A stretch of 64,000 nucleotides of DNA from Polyangiaceae bacterium (GCA_025936115.1 JAICTZ010000033.1:1-64000); one strand, 5' to 3'. Shown: positions 47,284-57,200, numbered from the stretch's first letter. Numbers and translations are program-made. Notes: generated by a model from the letters alone, not told the origin.

Positions 47284-49088
47284 CGGCGGAAATCCCGGAG
47301 CTTGGCGCGCGCGTTTGCGGCAACGCCACGCGTTTCGGAGCGTTCACGGATGCGGGACGCGCGCTCGTGCGCTTCTACGACGCGAGCGATCGACCGCTCC
47401 AGGACGTGCCACTCGTCGCGACGGGCGACGGCTATTTCACGGCCGAGGTAGCAGGCGTCGGACACGGCGCGCTCTACCGCTTCGTGCTCGACGGCGAACG
47501 CGCGCTGCCCGATCCGTACGCCCGCGCGCTGCCGCACGGTGTGCACGGGCCGGCCATGGTCGTCGAGAGCCGACACGATTGGCGCTTTCCGCGCATGCCG
47601 CGGCCACGGCACGCGCACGTGATCTACGAGCTACACGTGGGCACCTTCACGCCCGAGGGCACGTACGCCGCGGCCGCGACGCGACTCGAGCACCTCGCGG
47701 CGCTCGGCGTGACGACGCTCGAGCTCATGCCGCTCTCGTCGTTCGCGGGCCGGCGCGGCTGGGGCTACGACGGAGTCGCTCATTTTGCTCCACACGCCGC
47801 CTACGGCACCCCCGACGAGCTGCGCGAGTTCGTCGATCGCATCCACGAGCACGGCCTCTCGGTGCTGCTCGACGTCGTCTACAACCACTTCGGGCCGGCC
47901 GGCAATTACCTCCCGGCCTACAGCCGCCGCTACTTCACGCGCGAGACGCCGACCGCCTGGGGCGACGCCCCCGACTTCAGCGAGCCCGCGCTGCGCCGCT
48001 ACGTGCTGGACAACGCGCGCTACTGGCTCGACGAATTTCGCTTCGACGGCCTCAGGCTCGACGCGACGCACAGCATCTTCGATCCCTCACCCGAGCACGT
48101 GCTCCACGAGCTCGCCCACGTGCTCGGCGCGCACACGCCCAAGCCGTGGCTCGCCGCCGAGGACGAGCGCAACACCCCGGAGCTCGTGCGCGAGCACGGA
48201 CTCGACGCCATTTGGGCGGACGACTTTCATCATCAAGTGCACGTGACCTTGACCGGCGAGCGCGACGGCTATTACGGGGCGTACACGCCGGGGGCCGCGG
48301 ACGTCGCGCGAGCCATTACGGAAGGTTGGCTGTATACGGGGCAGATCTTCCCGCCGTCGGGCAAGCCGCGCGGAGCGTCCGCGCGGGAACTTCCGGCCGA
48401 AAGCCTCGTCTACTGCCTCCAAAATCACGATCAGATCGGCAATCGCGCGCTCGGTGAACGGCTGTCGCAGCTCACCCGCCCTCCGGCCTACCGTGCGGCC
48501 TACGTGCTCTTGCTCGTGCTGCCGACGACGCCGCTCCTGTTCATGGGCGACGAGTGGGCGGCGAGTAGCCCATTCTTCTACTTCACCGATCACGACGCCG
48601 AGCTCGGGACGCTGATCGCCACCGGACGCCGGCGCGAATTCGAGCGCTTCGCCGCCTTCACCGATCCGAGCGCGCGCGAGCGGATCCCCGATCCGCAGGC
48701 GGACGCGACGTTCGAGCGCTCGCGGCTGCGTTGGGACGAGCGGCACGAGGGCGAACATGCGACGACGCTCGCGCTCGTGCGCGCGGCGCTTGCCCTGCGG
48801 CAGAGCGATCCCGTGTTGCGCGAGCCGAGCGAGGGCCGGCTCGAAGCCGTGGCGGATGGCGAGGTCGTCGTCGTGCGACGCTGGCTCGACGGGGCCGAGC
48901 GCGTCGTGCTCGCGAATTTGGGCGACGCGCCGCGGCCGCTCGCTGATTTCAGGGTATACAGGGAGCTCGGGGAAGCGCGTTGTCTACTCGCAAGCACGCC
49001 GAGCCCGCCGGAGGGAACGCTAGCAGCGTGGACGACTGCGGTGTTCGGCGGGGCAGGCCCCGAAAAGAACAGGAGCGCTGGTGGTTGA
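47280..49088 (+). CDS. treZ: Maltooligosyltrehalose trehalohydrolase (TreZ)
   Basis: A 602-residue GH13 enzyme that releases trehalose from the maltooligosyltrehalose made by TreY. Domain order: an N-terminal Ig-like/CBM48 domain (to ~100), the (beta/alpha)8 barrel from VIYELHVGTFTPEGTY, then a C-terminal beta domain. Family motifs: LMPLSSFAGRRGWGYDGV, DVVYNHFGPAGNYL, nucleophile D261 in FDGLRLDATHSI, E294 in LAAEDERN and NHDQIGNRA. The GTG start overlaps the GlgX-TreY stop (GTGA), and the end overlaps the start of otsAB by eight bases, so translation is coupled in both directions. Confidence 0.95.
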   Translation: MTAEIPELGARVCGNATRFGAFTDAGRALVRFYDASDRPLQDVPLVATGDGYFTAEVAGVGHGALYRFVLDGERALPDPYARALPHGVHGPAMVVESRHDWRFPRMPRPRHAHVIYELHVGTFTPEGTYAAAATRLEHLAALGVTTLELMPLSSFAGRRGWGYDGVAHFAPHAAYGTPDELREFVDRIHEHGLSVLLDVVYNHFGPAGNYLPAYSRRYFTRETPTAWGDAPDFSEPALRRYVLDNARYWLDEFRFDGLRLDATHSIFDPSPEHVLHELAHVLGAHTPKPWLAAEDERNTPELVREHGLDAIWADDFHHQVHVTLTGERDGYYGAYTPGAADVARAITEGWLYTGQIFPPSGKPRGASARELPAESLVYCLQNHDQIGNRALGERLSQLTRPPAYRAAYVLLLVLPTTPLLFMGDEWAASSPFFYFTDHDAELGTLIATGRRREFERFAAFTDPSARERIPDPQADATFERSRLRWDERHEGEHATTLALVRAALALRQSDPVLREPSEGRLEAVADGEVVVVRRWLDGAERVVLANLGDAPRPLADFRVYRELGEARCLLASTPSPPEGTLAAWTTAVFGGAGPEKNRSAGG

Positions 49089-51345
49089 AGTAGGTGAAGC
49101 GAACGGGCAACGCGGACGCGTGCTTTTGGTGTCGAACCGGCTCCCGGTGTCGATCACGCCGAATTCCGAGCCGCTCCTCGTGCGGCCGAGCCCCGGCGGG
49201 CTAGCGACCGGGCTCCGCAGCGTGCACGCGAGCGGCTCGAGCGCGTGGATCGGCTGGCCCGGCGTGAACACGGAACCCGGGCCGGAACGCGAACGCATCG
49301 AGCGCGCGCTGCCGTCGAACGTGGTGCCCGTGCACTTCACGAGCGAGGAGATGACGCGCTTTTACGACGGCATCGCCAACGGCGTCATCTGGCCGCTGTT
49401 TCACTACTTGCTCGACCGCGTGCCCGGCGACATTCGCGACTGGGACGCCTACGAAAGCGCGAACCAGCGCTTTGCCGACGCCGTCGCCAAAGAGGCCCGC
49501 CCCGACGATCTCATCTGGGTGCAGGACTACCACCTCTTGCTCCTGCCGGCGCTGCTACGCGATCGGTTGCCGCGCGCGCGCATCGGTTTCTTTTTGCATA
49601 TCCCCTTCCCCTCGTCCGAGGTCTTTCGCATCTTGCCCTACCGCGAGGCGGTGCTCCAAGGCTTGCTCGGCGCCGATCTGATCGGTTTTCATACCTTCAA
49701 CGATCAACGCCACTTCTCGGCCGCGCTCCTCAGCGTGCTCGGCTTCGACGCCGAGCTCGATCGCGTCGAGGTCGAAGGGCGCAGCGTGCGACTGCACGTC
49801 TTTCCCATGGGGGTCGACGCCGACGGCTTTGCCGCGCTCGCCCGTGAGCCCGCGATCCTCAAGGCGAGTCGCGAGCTCCGCGCAGCGCACGCCGCCGACA
49901 AGCTCTTGCTCGGCATCGATCGACTCGATTACACCAAGGGGCTCACGCGGAAATTCCTCGCCATCGAGCGCCTGCTCGAGCGCTCCCCGCAGTACCGCAG
50001 CAAAATCATGCTGCTCCAGGTCGCCGTGCCGTCGCGCGAAAACGTCAGCGCCTACCGCGAGCTCAAGCGGGAAATCGAAGAGATCGCCGGGCGCATCAAC
50101 GGCGCACACGCGACGCTGCACAGCGCGCCCATCCACTACGTCTACGATTCCGTCGACCAGCACGAGCTCGTCGCAAGCTACACGGCCGCCGACGTGATGC
50201 TCGTGACGCCGCTGCGTGACGGCATGAATCTCGTGGCCAAGGAGTACGTCGCCTCGCGCGTCGACGGCGACGGGGTGCTCGTCTTAAGCGAATTCGCCGG
50301 CGCGGCCAGCGAGCTCGCCGATGCCCTCGTCGTCAATCCCTACGACGTCGCGGCCATCGCGGGCGCGATCGAGCGCGCGCTCGAAATGGACGAGCCCGAG
50401 CGGCGGCGCCGCATGCGACGGCTGCGTGAAAAGGTGGACGCGCGGCCGGTCGATCTGTGGGCGAGCTCATTTTTGTCGGCGCTCAAGCTCGAGCCGACGA
50501 GCCTCGGGCCCGCCGATCTGCGCCGGCGTCCCGAACAGGTGCTGGCGCTCGCCGACGAAATGGCCGAGCGGCCCGAGCTCGTGTTCGCGCTCGACTATGA
50601 CGGCACGCTCGTGCCGATCAGCTCGACCCCGGACGGCGCCGTACCCGGCGCGGAGTTGCTCGAGTTACTCGCGTCGCTCGCGGCGTGCCCCGGCGTCAAG
50701 GTCGCCGTCGTGAGCGGTCGCACGCTCGAGTCGCTCGCGCGCTTCGTCGGTGATTTGCCGCTCGCGCTCGTGGCCGAGCACGGCGTCTGGTCGCGGCAGT
50801 GGGGCGGCGACTGGATACGTCATGTCGAGGACCTGTCGCACGCTTGGCGCGCGCCGGTCCTCGCCATGCTCGAAGAGTACTGCTCGCGCACGCCCGGTTC
50901 CTTCGTGGAACAGAAGACGGCGGGGCTCGCGTGGCACTACCGGAACGCCGACCGACAGCTCGGCGCCGCGCGCGCGAGAGAGCTCCGGCTGAACCTGGTT
51001 CAAATCCTCGCGCGCCAGCCGGCGTCCGTGATCGGCGGCCGCAAGGTGGTCGAAGTCCGGCCGCAAGATACCGACAAGGGCGTCGCGCTCAAGCGGCTCC
51101 TGGCGGACATACCCGGCGACCCGACCGTAGTGGCGATGGGCGACGACCGCAGCGACGAGGAGCTCTTCCGCGCCGCGGCCCCGAGCCCCTATACTTTTGC
51201 GGCGAGCGTGCTGCCCACGCACGCGCACTATCGTGTCGACGGGCCATCCGCCGTGCGCGCGCTCCTCGCTCGCTTCGTCGAGCGGCGGCGCGAGCGTGCG
51301 GCGAACGGCACGGCATTTCCCCACCTGGAGGGCGCCCTCACATGA
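49081..51345 (+). CDS. otsAB: OtsA-OtsB fusion: trehalose-6-phosphate synthase/phosphatase
   Basis: A 754-residue bifunctional enzyme, as in eukaryotic TPS/TPP proteins. Residues ~14-480 are the GT20 synthase: VSNRLPVS, the RPSPGGLATGL loop, WVQDYHLLLLPALLR, FFLHIPFPSSEVFR, GIDRLDYTKGL and TPLRDGMNLVAKEYVA. Residues ~490-740 are a HAD-type phosphatase: DYDGTL (505-510), VVSGRTLESL, VAEHGVW and MGDDRSDEELF. It makes trehalose-6-phosphate from UDP-glucose (or another NDP-glucose) and glucose-6-phosphate and then removes the phosphate. The GTG start lies eight bases inside treZ; the stop overlaps the treS start. Confidence 0.95.
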   Translation: MVEVGEANGQRGRVLLVSNRLPVSITPNSEPLLVRPSPGGLATGLRSVHASGSSAWIGWPGVNTEPGPERERIERALPSNVVPVHFTSEEMTRFYDGIANGVIWPLFHYLLDRVPGDIRDWDAYESANQRFADAVAKEARPDDLIWVQDYHLLLLPALLRDRLPRARIGFFLHIPFPSSEVFRILPYREAVLQGLLGADLIGFHTFNDQRHFSAALLSVLGFDAELDRVEVEGRSVRLHVFPMGVDADGFAALAREPAILKASRELRAAHAADKLLLGIDRLDYTKGLTRKFLAIERLLERSPQYRSKIMLLQVAVPSRENVSAYRELKREIEEIAGRINGAHATLHSAPIHYVYDSVDQHELVASYTAADVMLVTPLRDGMNLVAKEYVASRVDGDGVLVLSEFAGAASELADALVVNPYDVAAIAGAIERALEMDEPERRRRMRRLREKVDARPVDLWASSFLSALKLEPTSLGPADLRRRPEQVLALADEMAERPELVFALDYDGTLVPISSTPDGAVPGAELLELLASLAACPGVKVAVVSGRTLESLARFVGDLPLALVAEHGVWSRQWGGDWIRHVEDLSHAWRAPVLAMLEEYCSRTPGSFVEQKTAGLAWHYRNADRQLGAARARELRLNLVQILARQPASVIGGRKVVEVRPQDTDKGVALKRLLADIPGDPTVVAMGDDRSDEELFRAAAPSPYTFAASVLPTHAHYRVDGPSAVRALLARFVERRRERAANGTAFPHLEGALT

Positions 51346-54300
51346 AACGCGAAGCGCTCTGGTACAAAGAAGCAATCCTTTACGAGCTCCGCGTCCGCTC
51401 CTTTTACGACTGCAACGGCGACGGGACCGGGGATCTCGAAGGGCTGATCCAGAAGCTCGATTACCTCCAAGATTTGGGGGTGACGGCGCTCTGGCTCTTG
51501 CCAGTGTATCCGTCGCCGATGCGGGACGACGGCTACGACATCGCCGACTACATGACGGTCGATCGTTCGGTCGGCACGCTCGACGACTTTCGCCGCCTGC
51601 TCGACGCCGCGCACGAGCGCGGGCTCAAGGTGATCACCGAGCTCGTCTTGAACCACACCTCCGACGCGCACCCGTGGTTCCAGCGCGCGCGCCGCGCCCC
51701 CAAGGGCTCGAATTTCCGCGATTTCTACGTCTGGAGCGACGATCCCAAACAGTGGTCGAGCGCGCGCATCATCTTCCAAGATTTCGAAACCTCGAACTGG
51801 ACCTGGGACTCCGTGGCGAACGCCTACTACTGGCATCGCTTCTTCTCGCACCAGCCCGACCTCAACTTCGACCATCCCGAGGTCCGCGAGGCGATGCTGC
51901 GCGTCGTCGACCACTGGTTCGAGCTCGGCGTCGACGGCATGCGCCTCGACGCAGTGCCCTACCTCTTCGAACGCGAAGGCACGACTTGCGAGAACTTGCC
52001 GGAGACGCATTCCTTCCTGAAGCAGCTCCGCGCCCACATCGACTCGAAGTTCGAAGGCCGCATGCTGCTCGCCGAGGCCAATCAGTGGCCGGAGGACGCG
52101 GCCGCTTACTTCGGTGCCGGGGACGAATGCCACATGGCGTTCCACTTTCCCATCATGCCGCGCCTGTTCATGGCGCTGCGCATGGAGGACAGCTACCCGA
52201 TCGCCGACATCCTCGAGCAGACGCCCGTGATCCCCGAGTCGTGCCAGTGGGCGATTTTTCTGCGTAACCACGACGAGCTCACGCTCGAAATGGTCACGGA
52301 GGAAGAGCGCGACTACATGGTGCAGCGTTACGCGCGCGATCGGCAAACGCGCATCAATTTGGGCATTCGCCGTCGTCTCGCGCCGCTCCTGCAAAATGAC
52401 CGCCGCAGCATCGAGCTCATGAACGCGCTCTTGCTCTCGATGCCAGGCGCGCCCGTCATCTACTACGGCGACGAGATCGGGATGGGCGACAACGCCTACC
52501 TCGGCGATCGCAACGGCGTGCGCACGCCCATGCAGTGGAGCCCGGATCGTAACGGTGGCTTTTCACGTGCCAACCCGCAACGACTGATCTTACCGACTAT
52601 CATCGATCCCGAGTACAGCTACGAGACCGTCAACGTCGAGGTGCAACAGAGCAACTCGAGCTCGCTGCTCTGGTGGATGAAGCGCGCGATCGCCCTGCGC
52701 AAGCAACACCCGACCTTCGCCCGCGGCAGCCTGCGCATCCTCGCCCCTGAAAATCGCAAGGTGCTCGCCTTCGTGCGCGAAGATCCGCAAGAGACCCTGC
52801 TCGTCGTGATGAATCTGTCGCGCGCGCCGCAGTGGGTGGAGCTCGAGCTCACGGAGTTCAAGGGCGTGCGTCCGCTCGAGCTCTTCGGCAACATCGACTT
52901 CCCGGCGATTTCCGAGCGGCCCTACCTGCTCACGCTCGCCGGGCACGACGTGTTCTGGTTCTCGCTGTCTCGCGCCGTGCAAAGCAAACATGCCGAGCCG
53001 CCGAGCCTCCCCTTCACGGCGCCGGTGCTCGAGCGCCAGAGCATGGAGCCGCAAGTGTTGCTCCGGCCGGGCTCCCCGCTCGAGAGCACGCTGCTCCACT
53101 ACATGCCGCTCCAGCGCTGGTTCCGCAACAAGGCGCGCCGGCTCGTGCGAGCACGCCTGTTCGACGCGGTCGCGCTGCCGGGCAATAGCGAACTATTCCT
53201 CGTGTTCGTCGAGACGTCTTTCGACGAAGGCGAGCCGGAGATCTACGTGCTGCCCATTGCGTTCGAGCAGAGCGAGACCCAGCCGAACGGCGGGCTGCTC
53301 GGCCTGCGTTCTCCCTCCAACCCGGCGACGGTGATGTGGATCGTCGACGCCGCGGGCCAGGGCCGCGTCGGGCAATCGCTCCACGGTCTCGCGGCTGGGG
53401 AGCACGTCCTGAGCGGCTCGGTCGTCGAGCTCACGGGCATCCGCACGGCCGCGATCCCGTCGGCGGAGCCGGCCGTCAATTCGTCGCGCGCCCTCGGTGC
53501 CGAACAGAGCAACAGCTCGTTCCGCATCGGCCAGGACTTCGCCGGAAAGCTCATGCGCAAGCTCGACGAGGGCACGTCGCTCGAGGTTCGCGTGCTCGAG
53601 CACCTGTCACGCGCGCCCATGAAGCCGCGCGTGCCCGATCTCATCGCGCGCATCGACGTCGATTTGCGGCGCGGCAGCCCCTCGACGCTCTGGCTGTCGG
53701 AAACGTACGTGCAGAACGAAGGCGATGCGTGGGGCGTCACGGTCGACGCCGTGCAGCGCTTTTACGAGCGGGTGCTGAGCACCCACCGCGAGGAGGAGCC
53801 CGTGTTGCCGCCCACCGGCAGCGCCCAGCTCGTCCTCGAACCGCCGCCGCTCGTCAACGACCTGCTCGCCGAGCATTTACCGCTCGTGAAGCTGCTCGGG
53901 ACGCGAACGGCCGAGCTTCACGTCTCCTTGGCGCACGACCTGGTGCACACCGCCTTCGCTCCCAGGCCGCACACTGCGCTGTCCCAACGCTCATTTTATC
54001 AGTCGCTCCGCAACTTGAACGCGCGCACTTTCGACAAACTGGGGTCCGCCGTGCTCACGCCCGAAGCACGCGAGCTCGCCGAGCGTCTGCGCGGAAAAAA
54101 GCGCGAGCTCAGCCGGCGCATCGATCGGCTGCTCACGACGCGGCTCGGCGGCCGCCTCATGCGCGTGCACGGCGACTACCACCTCGGCCAAGTGCTCTAC
54201 ACCGGACGCGACTTTTACATCGTCGATTTCGAGGGCGAACCCGCGCGGAGCCGCTCTGATCGGGAACGGCTGCGCTCTCCGCTCGCTGACATCGCCGGCA

Positions 54301-54620
54301 TGCTGCGCTCGTTCCACTATGCCGCCTTCGGCGCGCTCACGGGTGAGCTCTCCGGCAGCCAGGTGCGCGAAACGGACCGCGCCGTACTCACGCGCTGGGC
54401 GTCGTTCCACGAGCGCTGGGCGAGCGTGACGTTCCTCGGCGCCTACCTCGCGGGCATGGCGGCGACGGACTTGTTGCCGCCGGCCGGCAGCGAGCTGGAT
54501 CTCGAGCTCGAGGTGCACTTGCTCGAAAAGGCGCTGTACGAGGTCGGCTACGAGCTCGACGCGCGACCGCGCTGGGTCGAGCTACCGCTGCGCGGGCTTT
54601 TGGACGTGCTCGGCGACTGA
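51342..54620 (+). CDS. treS: TreS-maltokinase fusion
   Basis: A 1092-residue fusion. Residues 1-~550 are trehalose synthase (GH13): WYKEAILYELRVRSFYDCNGDG, GDLEGLIQKLDYLQDLGV, nucleophile D203 in GMRLDAVPYLF, E245 in LLAEANQWP, D311 in LRNHDEL. Residues ~575-1092 are maltokinase (Pep2/Mak): an N-terminal cap, then VHGDYHLGQVL (D945) and the metal site VDFEGEP (D962). TreS interconverts trehalose and maltose; maltokinase makes maltose-1-phosphate, the donor for GlgE glucan synthesis. No glgE is in the window. The ATG overlaps the otsAB stop (ATGA) and has GGAGGG upstream, so the open frame upstream is not used. Confidence 0.95.
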   Translation: MKREALWYKEAILYELRVRSFYDCNGDGTGDLEGLIQKLDYLQDLGVTALWLLPVYPSPMRDDGYDIADYMTVDRSVGTLDDFRRLLDAAHERGLKVITELVLNHTSDAHPWFQRARRAPKGSNFRDFYVWSDDPKQWSSARIIFQDFETSNWTWDSVANAYYWHRFFSHQPDLNFDHPEVREAMLRVVDHWFELGVDGMRLDAVPYLFEREGTTCENLPETHSFLKQLRAHIDSKFEGRMLLAEANQWPEDAAAYFGAGDECHMAFHFPIMPRLFMALRMEDSYPIADILEQTPVIPESCQWAIFLRNHDELTLEMVTEEERDYMVQRYARDRQTRINLGIRRRLAPLLQNDRRSIELMNALLLSMPGAPVIYYGDEIGMGDNAYLGDRNGVRTPMQWSPDRNGGFSRANPQRLILPTIIDPEYSYETVNVEVQQSNSSSLLWWMKRAIALRKQHPTFARGSLRILAPENRKVLAFVREDPQETLLVVMNLSRAPQWVELELTEFKGVRPLELFGNIDFPAISERPYLLTLAGHDVFWFSLSRAVQSKHAEPPSLPFTAPVLERQSMEPQVLLRPGSPLESTLLHYMPLQRWFRNKARRLVRARLFDAVALPGNSELFLVFVETSFDEGEPEIYVLPIAFEQSETQPNGGLLGLRSPSNPATVMWIVDAAGQGRVGQSLHGLAAGEHVLSGSVVELTGIRTAAIPSAEPAVNSSRALGAEQSNSSFRIGQDFAGKLMRKLDEGTSLEVRVLEHLSRAPMKPRVPDLIARIDVDLRRGSPSTLWLSETYVQNEGDAWGVTVDAVQRFYERVLSTHREEEPVLPPTGSAQLVLEPPPLVNDLLAEHLPLVKLLGTRTAELHVSLAHDLVHTAFAPRPHTALSQRSFYQSLRNLNARTFDKLGSAVLTPEARELAERLRGKKRELSRRIDRLLTTRLGGRLMRVHGDYHLGQVLYTGRDFYIVDFEGEPARSRSDRERLRSPLADIAGMLRSFHYAAFGALTGELSGSQVRETDRAVLTRWASFHERWASVTFLGAYLAGMAATDLLPPAGSELDLELEVHLLEKALYEVGYELDARPRWVELPLRGLLDVLGD

Positions 54621-54652
54621 GCCGACTCGAACCCTGCCGGAGGAGATTCGTC

Positions 54653-56632
54653 ATGGAAGCGATCGAACGGCGCGAACGCATGGTGAAGCTGCAACTGTCG
54701 GCGCGCGCCATTCGCGACGCGCGCATCCTCGCCGCCTTCAAGAGCGTGCCGCGCGAGGAGTTCTTGCCCGCTGAGCTCCGCGAATTCGCCTACAGCGACG
54801 CGCCCCTGCCGATCGGCGAGGGCCAAACCATTTCACAACCGTACGTCGTGGCGCTCACCGCCGACGCGATGAAGCTCACGGGCAGCGAGCGTGCGCTCGA
54901 AGTCGGCACGGGTTCGGGCTACGCCGCTGCGATCTTGAGTCGACTCGCCGAGCGGGTCTACAGCGTGGAACGGCTCGAGCCCCTCGCCCGGACGGCGGGC
55001 GAGACGCTCGCGCAGCTCGGTTACGACAACGTCGAAGTGAGTCGTCGCGATGGGACGCTCGGTTGGCCCGAGCACGCGCCGTACGACGCCATCGCCGTCG
55101 CCGCGGGCGGCCCCGACGTGCCGAGCGCCCTGCTCGACCAGCTCGCGGTCGGCGGCCGCCTCGTCATGCCCGTGGGTCCCGAGGCCGATCAAGTGCTCGT
55201 GCGCGTGACGCGCGAAGCTAACGGCAACTTTCGACGCGAAACGCTGAGTCAGGTGCGCTTCGTGCCGCTCATCGGCGAGCATGGCTGGTCGGAAGCGGCC
55301 GGAGCGCTGAGTCTCCGCGGTGAGGCCCCCGACTCCGATACCGTCGCGCGCCTCGTGCGTTCCGCTGCCGAGCCGCTCGACCTCACGCATCCGAACCTCG
55401 ACGGCTTGCTCGAGCGCATCGACGGTGCGCGGCTCGTTTTGCTGGGCGAAGCTACGCACGGTACGAGCCAATTTTATCGACTGCGGGCGCTCATCAGCCA
55501 GCGCTTGATCGCAGAGCTCGGCTTCGATTTCGTCGCCGTCGAGGCGGATTGGCCCGACGCGGCGGTGCTCGACCGTTACGCGCTCGGCCGCCCTCCGTCT
55601 CGCGTGGACGATTTCACGCCTTTCTCGCGCTTCCCCAGCTGGCTCTGGCGCAACGAAGAAACGCGCGACTTCATCGGTTGGCTCCGTGACCACAACCTCG
55701 AACACGGCACCGAAGTCGGCTTTCACGGGCTCGACCTCTACAGCCTGTTCGCTTCCATCGCCGCCGTGCTTGCTTACCTCGCCGAGGTCGATCCGGACGC
55801 CGTGCCCGCGGCACGTGCGCGCTACGGCCAGCTCACGCCCTGGCAAAGCGATCCGGCGGCATACGGACGCGCCGTCATTGCCGGTCGCTACGACAGCTCC
55901 GAGCAGGCAGTGGTGTCGATGCTGCGTGACCTGCTCGCGCGCCGCATTCAGTACGCGGCGGCCGACGGCGAACGCTTCTTCGACGCCGCGCAGAACGCGC
56001 GCGTGGTCGCGGACGCGGAGGCGTACTATCGCGTGATGTACTACGGCGCCGCGGCGGCCTGGAACCTCCGGGACTCGCACATGTTCGACACGCTCGAAGC
56101 GCTGCTCGGCTTCTACGGGCCGAACTCACGCGGCGTCGTGTGGGAGCACAACTCCCACGTCGGTAACGCGCTCGCGACGGAGATGTCGCTCCGAGGCGAG
56201 CACAACCTCGGCGAGCTCTGCCGCCGGCGCCACGGCGAGGCCGTTTACGCGCTCGGCTTCGGCACTGACCACGGCACGGTTGCAGCAGCGTCCGACTGGG
56301 ATGAACCACTCGAAATCATGGAACTTTTGCCGAGCCGCGCCGGCAGCTACGAGCGGCTGTTCCATCACAGCGGCATTCCGTCGTTCCTCTTGCCGCTGCG
56401 CACGGCGAAAAGCAGCGCCGTGCGCGCCGCACTCGAACCAGCGCGGCTCGAGCGCGCGGTCGGCGTCGTGTACCGACCCGGGACGGAACGCGCGAGTCAC
56501 TACTTTCGTGCCGCGTTGCCGCACCAGTTCGACGAGTACGCCTGGATCGACGAAACCCACGCCGTCACACCGCTCGCCGGGCCGACCTCGGCGAGCGGTG
56601 AAGCTTCGGACTTGTACCCCTTCGGACTGTGA
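54653..56632 (+). CDS. Protein-L-isoaspartate methyltransferase / erythromycin-esterase-like fusion
   Basis: A 659-residue fusion. Residues ~8-210 are Pcm: AFKSVPREEFLP, YSDAPLPIGEGQTISQPY, the SAM loop ALEVGTGSGYAAAIL and VGGRLVMPVG. Pcm repairs isoaspartate in damaged proteins. Residues ~225-659 are of the erythromycin-esterase family (EreA/EreB-like), with the metal/catalytic stretch LLGEATHGTSQFYRLRA (E266, H269), VAVEADWPDA, WEHNSHVGNA and LGFGTDHGTVAA. Despite the name, most chromosomal members have no proven drug target. GGAGGA lies upstream, 32 bp after treS, suggesting it is the last gene of the trehalose operon. A stress-repair role would fit trehalose. Confidence 0.9.
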   Translation: MEAIERRERMVKLQLSARAIRDARILAAFKSVPREEFLPAELREFAYSDAPLPIGEGQTISQPYVVALTADAMKLTGSERALEVGTGSGYAAAILSRLAERVYSVERLEPLARTAGETLAQLGYDNVEVSRRDGTLGWPEHAPYDAIAVAAGGPDVPSALLDQLAVGGRLVMPVGPEADQVLVRVTREANGNFRRETLSQVRFVPLIGEHGWSEAAGALSLRGEAPDSDTVARLVRSAAEPLDLTHPNLDGLLERIDGARLVLLGEATHGTSQFYRLRALISQRLIAELGFDFVAVEADWPDAAVLDRYALGRPPSRVDDFTPFSRFPSWLWRNEETRDFIGWLRDHNLEHGTEVGFHGLDLYSLFASIAAVLAYLAEVDPDAVPAARARYGQLTPWQSDPAAYGRAVIAGRYDSSEQAVVSMLRDLLARRIQYAAADGERFFDAAQNARVVADAEAYYRVMYYGAAAAWNLRDSHMFDTLEALLGFYGPNSRGVVWEHNSHVGNALATEMSLRGEHNLGELCRRRHGEAVYALGFGTDHGTVAAASDWDEPLEIMELLPSRAGSYERLFHHSGIPSFLLPLRTAKSSAVRAALEPARLERAVGVVYRPGTERASHYFRAALPHQFDEYAWIDETHAVTPLAGPTSASGEASDLYPFGL

Positions 56633-56663
56633 GCGGCGCGGGCGCACGGAGCGCCGCGTCAGC

Positions 56664-57032
56664 TTACTCCGAGCGACTGCGGCTACTCCGGCCGCGTCCG
56701 CCACCCGACGTCTTGCGGCTGGTCTTGCGGCTGGTCTTGCGAGCGGACTTCCGGGGCGGGACCTTGCCGCCGGCTCGGCGTGCCTCGGACAGGCCGATTG
56801 CGATCGCCTGCTTGCGGTTCGTTACTTTCCTGCCCGAGCGGCCGGAGCGGAGCTGGCCGCGCTTCATCTCGTGCATGTTCTCTTCGACCTTCGACGAGGC
56901 CTTGTCGCCGTAGCGCCGTCCCGAGCTCGCGCGGCCGCGTGACTTGGAGCTCTTCGAGCGTGACTTGGTGCTGCTTCGCGAGCGCGATTTCGTGCTGCTT
57001 CTGGTGCGTGATCCTGCTTTGCGTGTAGCCAT
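56664..57032 (-). CDS. Histone-like DUF6496 protein
   Basis: A 122-residue, very basic protein. The N-terminus is a run of TRSSTKSRS-type Lys/Arg/Ser repeats like histone H1 tails. The middle matches DUF6496: KVEENMHEMKRGQLRSG and TNRKQAIAIGLSEARRAGG. The tail repeats RKTSRKTSGG with Arg/Ser. It probably binds DNA or RNA by charge, perhaps as a nucleoid protein. The ATG at 57032 is used because the domain-like part begins there. Directly repeated DNA elements lie 80-116 bp upstream. It converges on the Pcm-esterase gene. Confidence 0.8.
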   Translation of the reverse strand: MATRKAGSRTRSSTKSRSRSSTKSRSKSSKSRGRASSGRRYGDKASSKVEENMHEMKRGQLRSGRSGRKVTNRKQAIAIGLSEARRAGGKVPPRKSARKTSRKTSRKTSGGGRGRSSRSRSE

Positions 57033-57111
57033 GCGCGCGTTCGTCAGCAATGACCGTGCCGATGTCCTGACCCGGCTATGCGAAAAACGCACTTTGCTCC
57101 GCGAAGCCGCA

Positions 57112-57148
57112 CTGCACGCGCATTCACGCGCCTGCATGCGCATTCACG
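57112..57148. repeat. 17-bp direct repeats, 20-bp period, upstream of the histone-like gene
   Basis: CTGCAYGCGCATTCACG occurs at 57112-57128 and 57132-57148, with one mismatch (C or T at the sixth base), spaced by 20 bp or about two helical turns. The position, 80-116 bp before the DUF6496 start, suits a pair of protein-binding sites. Confidence 0.5.
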
Positions 57149-57200
57149 AGCGTCGCCGTGCTCTCGCACGACATCGCCGACCCGTTCCTTTGCGCCACGA

